Of a stretch of 54,814 nt of DNA, positions 52,045 to 54,814 are shown one piece after another. Every line of letters begins with the position of its first letter. The stretch's first letter is position 1. This stretch comes from Bacillota bacterium (GTDB lineage Bacteria > Bacillota > Clostridia > Christensenellales > Aristaeellaceae). The translations under genes were made by a program, and so were the position numbers. The stretch lies in NCBI GenBank assembly GCA_023413135.1, contig JAEZQK010000106.1, positions 1 to 54,814 on the forward strand. Reading direction: 5' to 3'. Under the pieces are notes generated by a model. That model did no database searches. It was not told where the DNA came from and saw nothing but the letters and a program-made list of their open reading frames with translations.

Positions 52045-52773
52045 ATGGATCATGGGCGGGGCAAAACGGCCCCATCACAGGAGCGTCTGGAACGGGCCCA
52101 CCGCATTTTGGATGCCGCGGCCGAGCTCCTGCAGCGATGGGGCTACAACAAGTCCAACATTGATGACATTGCAAAGCAGGCGGGCGTTGGCAAGGGTACG
52201 ATCTATCTGCACTGGAGAACCCGGGAGGATTTGTTTGCTGCCCTGGTTTGCCGTGAGCAGGTGGAGCTTGCAAAAGATTTTGAGCGGCGGATCGCTGATG
52301 GCCCTGAAAATGCCCGCCTCGGTACTATCATTAAGCATACGGTACTGGCGCTTATGAAGCGGCCATTGCTCAAAGCGCTCGCTGTCGGCGATATAAATAT
52401 CTGGGGAAAGCTGCTGGAGCGGGAGCAAGGTAATGCAGCCTTTGTCAAGAAGATCGAGGGCTTCAAATGGTATCTTGAGTTTTTGCAGGAGCGGCATCTT
52501 ATTCGGCAAGACCTCAGCTTGACCGAACAGTTGAATATTCTTGCTGCGGTTACAATGGGTTTTTTTGTTGTGGCTCCCGTCGCACCTGAGGAGTACCGGC
52601 TTTCTGATGAGGAGATGGGCGATCTTATTGCTAAAGCGATAAGCGGTGCTCTTGAACCTAATCGTCCGATCAGCACCGATGAACTGTCGGAGGTATGGGA
52701 GGCATTTATGGAATATGCTGCCCGCGTCTCCGCCGCCCTTGGGGAACGGCTGCAGGTTGAATTGGGAGGGTGA
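52045..52773 (+). CDS. TetR-family transcriptional regulator
   Basis: The 242-residue regulator has the TetR helix-turn-helix near residues 15-60 (RILDAAAELLQRWGYNKSNI, DDIAKQAGVGKGTIYLHW) and a helical ligand-binding domain. It is slightly longer than the 190-220 typical length because of an extended C-terminus. I chose ATG 52045 because GGGAGGA lies 9 bases upstream; the longer frame from 51988 lacks a site. It probably represses the DUF1772-like membrane gene upstream. Its own promoter does not show TGACC arms, so autoregulation is not evident. Confidence 0.9.
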   Translation: MDHGRGKTAPSQERLERAHRILDAAAELLQRWGYNKSNIDDIAKQAGVGKGTIYLHWRTREDLFAALVCREQVELAKDFERRIADGPENARLGTIIKHTVLALMKRPLLKALAVGDINIWGKLLEREQGNAAFVKKIEGFKWYLEFLQERHLIRQDLSLTEQLNILAAVTMGFFVVAPVAPEEYRLSDEEMGDLIAKAISGALEPNRPISTDELSEVWEAFMEYAARVSAALGERLQVELGG

Positions 52774-52857
52774 AATCTCCCACTCCGTCTCTATTTGCGA
52801 AACTTATTGTACCTTCATCGAAATTCATTGTACTTTACCTAAAGGCTGCCAATAAAC

Positions 52858-52895
52858 AAGCCCTATGCTGCGAAAGTGGCGTGGGGCTTATTTTT
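52858..52895 (+). terminator. Terminator after TetR gene (related family, copy 3)
   Basis: AAGCCCTATGCT pairs with GTGGCGTGGGGCTT with one wobble pair and a small internal irregularity, followed by ATTTTT. It is preceded by CCAATAAACAAG, comparable to the flanks of the copies at 49479 and 51233. Upstream, ATTGTACNTT occurs twice (about 52806 and 52827) with no evident role. Confidence 0.85.
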
Positions 52896-53032
52896 GCCCG
52901 TTGAAACAGACAATCGGGCCCGATATTGGCAAGGACAACCCCTGCCATGATGCGGCATAGCTTTTTTGCTAAAAAATCCCTGCCCGTATGCGATATATAA
53001 GATAAAAACAGAATCGACGGGAGGGGAAAGGC

Positions 53033-53623
53033 GTGATCCGTGAGATCAAGGCGAATCAACAGGAAATAAGCAAGGTAAGCAAGGTTCAGGCAAAGGAAAA
53101 ACTGGCCTCGTTGCCGCCGGAACCGGAACAGACACGAAAGAATGTTGACATGGTGGAGCTTGGCGCCACTGAGACTCCTTCCCTCCTGTATACTAGGCCA
53201 AAGGGAAAGGGGCCGAATGCTTCCGAAATTGACGCATTGATGGCGCATGCGGAGAAAACTCTTACGGGCCTTCGGGAACTGGTCCGGCAAATGCTGCTCA
53301 AACAAAGGGAAGCGGCGGGCAGGGCGGCAGGCAAGCACCGCCCGGACAGCAGCGAATTGAAACCGGCAGAGGAAGCCGCTCTTACCCTTTTGGATGATGG
53401 TGAGTTCAGCGTGAAAGCCGTCAGCGATAGGATCGTGAATTTCGCCATTGCCATTTCAGGCAACGATCCTACAAAACTTGCCGAACTGAAGGGAGCCATT
53501 GACAAGGGCTTTGCGGAAGCGGAAAAAGTTTTTGGCGGGAAGTTGCCTTATATCTGCTATGAAACGCATGCGGAGATTATGAGAAAGCTCGATCTGTGGG
53601 GTGAGGGTGGGCAGGAGGTGTGA
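53033..53623 (+). CDS. Uncharacterised helical protein
   Basis: The 196-residue hydrophilic protein has no signal peptide. Residues 1-60 look disordered and lysine-rich; the rest is predicted helical, with a charged helix near 65-100 (MLLKQREAAGRAAGK) and a C-terminal module SDRIVNFAIAISGNDPTKLAELK...FGGKLPYICYETHAEIMRKL. That terminal module resembles ones seen in some flagellar-region or DUF proteins of Clostridia, but I cannot name the family. The start is a GTG with GGGAGGGGAAAGGC upstream. A weak A+T-rich promoter lies near 52970-53000. Confidence 0.6.
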   Translation: MIREIKANQQEISKVSKVQAKEKLASLPPEPEQTRKNVDMVELGATETPSLLYTRPKGKGPNASEIDALMAHAEKTLTGLRELVRQMLLKQREAAGRAAGKHRPDSSELKPAEEAALTLLDDGEFSVKAVSDRIVNFAIAISGNDPTKLAELKGAIDKGFAEAEKVFGGKLPYICYETHAEIMRKLDLWGEGGQEV

Positions 53624-53995
53624 TGCCGGGTCCGGCCCACCTTACCGTATCGTGCTATCCTAGCGAGTCTGCTTGAAATGCATCGATGAAAACAAATGTA
53701 ATAGAATACAAGCAAACTCCGCTCACTGTCATCCTGAGGCTCAGTAGCCGAAGTGCCGCCTGTGGCGGGTGAAGTGAGTCGGAGGAGGCTGGCGAAACGA
53801 GCAATGCGTACGGCAGTGAGCAGTGCGACGATTGAGCCAGATGGAAGGAGCGATGAAGGATCTTGGCGCAGCAATAAAACCAAGATCCTTCACTTCGTTC
53901 AGGATGACAGTGTGCGTGGTTGGACTCGCTTATAGGTTCGGCATGGTAGAATAAAGTTTCCCCCCAAAGGCATCAAGGCCGCGATTACGCATTGG
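53624..53995. other. 372-base gene-free region with a large repeat
   Basis: Mostly occupied by the inverted-repeat element 53726-53910. Remaining bases show no gene, promoter or RNA motif that I recognise. Confidence 0.6.
53726..53910. repeat. Dispersed intergenic inverted repeat (TCATCCTGA type), copy 2
   Basis: The 185-base element has perfect 12-bp ends: CTGTCATCCTGA (53726-53737) and TCAGGATGACAG (53899-53910). Inside are AAGGATCTTGG and CCAAGATCCTT arms near the right end, matching copy 1 at 9476-9552. The left interior resembles bases 1-60. No transposase is encoded, so it could be a MITE-like element or a structured RNA repeat. Confidence 0.8.
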
Positions 53996-54613
53996 CTAGT
54001 GTGTTGCTTCTTCAAGCCAATCTTTTGCATTCAGCAACCATTGATGGGGAAATAGTATCATTCCATGGTCAAGCACAAAGTTGATATATGCCAGTGCTGC
54101 ACGAGAAAGAGAATGCCTAAGTTCTTGCTGAATCAAACCATAAAAAGGCGGTATGCCCTCCTGGTCCCAGGCCAGCTTGTCGGCCAAAAATAAAACCATA
54201 TCCAGCGGGGCGGGATTGCTTTTCAAAGTGGTATGACAGGTGATGGCGGATAGCACGCCTTCATCCTGGATTTGAAAAACGCCATTGGCAATGTCGGCAG
54301 AAACGCGCTGGTGCAAAAGGAAGGGATATCTTTTTCCCGCTTCGTCGATAGGCCAATGGAGATAGAGGGCATATTCCATCATATCCTTAGGCTTTAGTAC
54401 GGCAGATATGTCATGAAGTAGAGCGGCCGATGAAGCGGCCGCTCGGTCAATACCAAATTGTGCGGCCAATTGCGCCGCCATTTTTGCAACGACGGTGCAA
54501 TGTGTTGCTATTGTCTGCTTTCCATTGAGGGAGAGAAGACGGGCCATATCAGCTTCCATGTTCCCGGTAAGGGAAACTTCCTGTATATATGGCCATTCAG
54601 TCAACCGAAGCAT
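53996..54613 (-). CDS. HD-domain hydrolase, YqeK-like
   Basis: The 205-residue HD-superfamily phosphohydrolase shows the metal motif H...HD...D: ATHCTVVAKMAAQL, ALLHDIS, and further His/Asp residues (LLHQRVSADIA, ITCHTTLKSNP, MVLFLADKLAWDQEGI). The order matches YqeK, a diadenosine tetraphosphate hydrolase of Bacillota, usually next to nadD and rsfS. Neither is inside the window. I chose ATG 54613 because GGAGGGG lies 6 bases upstream; the in-frame GTG at 54619 overlaps that site. Confidence 0.82.
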   Translation of the reverse strand: MLRLTEWPYIQEVSLTGNMEADMARLLSLNGKQTIATHCTVVAKMAAQLAAQFGIDRAAASSAALLHDISAVLKPKDMMEYALYLHWPIDEAGKRYPFLLHQRVSADIANGVFQIQDEGVLSAITCHTTLKSNPAPLDMVLFLADKLAWDQEGIPPFYGLIQQELRHSLSRAALAYINFVLDHGMILFPHQWLLNAKDWLEEATH

Positions 54614-54658
54614 TTTCACCCCTCCGTTTGGGCAGAAACATGATCGAAAAATGAAAAT

Positions 54659-54707
54659 GGGGCTGTTGTGTGCACTACAAATTGCTGGTACATCTCACAA
54701 CAGCCCC
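54659..54707. terminator. Hairpin terminator near right edge
   Basis: GGGGCTGTTGTG (54659-54670) and CACAACAGCCCC (54696-54707) are exact 12-bp complements with a 25-base loop. On the minus strand a T-rich ATTTTCATTTTT follows, so it most likely ends a minus-strand gene beyond the window. Confidence 0.7.
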
Positions 54708-54732
54708 AATAGAATATTTAAAATTGGGGATT

Positions 54733-54790
54733 CCTAAGGGATGTATCCCTTAGGCGGGGGTGCAGGGGGCGGCGCCCCCAGCCCCCCATA
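54733..54790. repeat. G+C-rich palindromic element at window edge
   Basis: CCTAAGGGAT and ATCCCTTAGG form a 10-bp stem with a 2-base loop, followed by a G-run/C-run palindrome (GGGGGCGGCGCCCCC). This composite is not coding and continues out of the window; it looks like an intergenic repeat. Confidence 0.5.
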
Positions 54791-54814
54791 CCCGCACCAT
54801 CTGGGGTATTTCCA

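Noticed and set aside
1..54814. CRISPR arrays, tRNA or rRNA genes
   Set aside because: No regularly spaced repeats and no cloverleaf or rRNA-like conserved segments were found on reading both strands by eye; a covariance search would be needed to exclude small RNAs.

Overview
The window looks like a chromosomal stretch from a Clostridia-type Bacillota, probably a carbohydrate-degrading gut or rumen bacterium. The evidence is many AGGAGG-type ribosome sites, A+T-rich sigma-A promoters, LplB/YtcP-type sugar importers without their own ATPase, a YqeK-like HD protein and an RNase R. An affiliation near Christensenellales is only a guess from the style of the genes. I saw no rRNA, tRNA, CRISPR array, phage or transposase gene.

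Layout. (1) 125-6418: a NarL-type two-component pair, a nucleoside-hydrolase-like protein, an RmlD-like sugar nucleotide reductase, a secreted three-repeat protein and an AraC regulator. (2) 6525-9342: two Gfo/Idh/MocA oxidoreductases around a xylose-isomerase-like TIM barrel, probably an oxidation/isomerisation route for a sugar or glycoside. (3) 9618-13992 (minus): a tightly coupled operon of HAD phosphatase, deoxyhypusine-synthase-like protein, HldE-like PfkB kinase, ROK kinase and GmhA-like SIS isomerase, divergent from a ROK repressor. (4) 15284-21021 (minus): a LacI regulator, a ribose-type ABC importer (binding protein, double ATPase, permease) and a Gfo/Idh dehydrogenase, with a clear promoter and LacI-type operator.

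(5) 21434-41500 is the most interesting part. A glycerate 2-kinase and a GHL6-like TIM barrel lie on the minus strand, divergent from an IclR regulator. Then comes a nine-gene plus-strand operon: TIM-barrel protein, FAD oxidoreductase, two permeases, binding protein, paralogous TIM-barrel protein, LarA-like nickel-pincer epimerase, second FAD oxidoreductase and an enolase-superfamily dehydratase. It is followed by a GH31 glycosidase, a decayed glycosidase remnant and a second enolase-superfamily dehydratase. Together they suggest import of a glycoside or sugar acid, oxidation, C2 epimerisation and dehydration, with a C3 fragment ending as glycerate and 2-phosphoglycerate. The exact substrate cannot be read from sequence.

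(6) 41508-49417: RNase R, then another importer whose first permease carries three tandem copies of a four-helix module in front of an LplB-like domain. (7) 49782-54613: unrelated small genes (HAD hydrolase, Cys-rich V4R-like protein, DUF1772-like membrane protein with TetR regulator, an uncharacterised helical protein, YqeK-like HD protein), separated by a family of look-alike terminators and dispersed intergenic palindromes.
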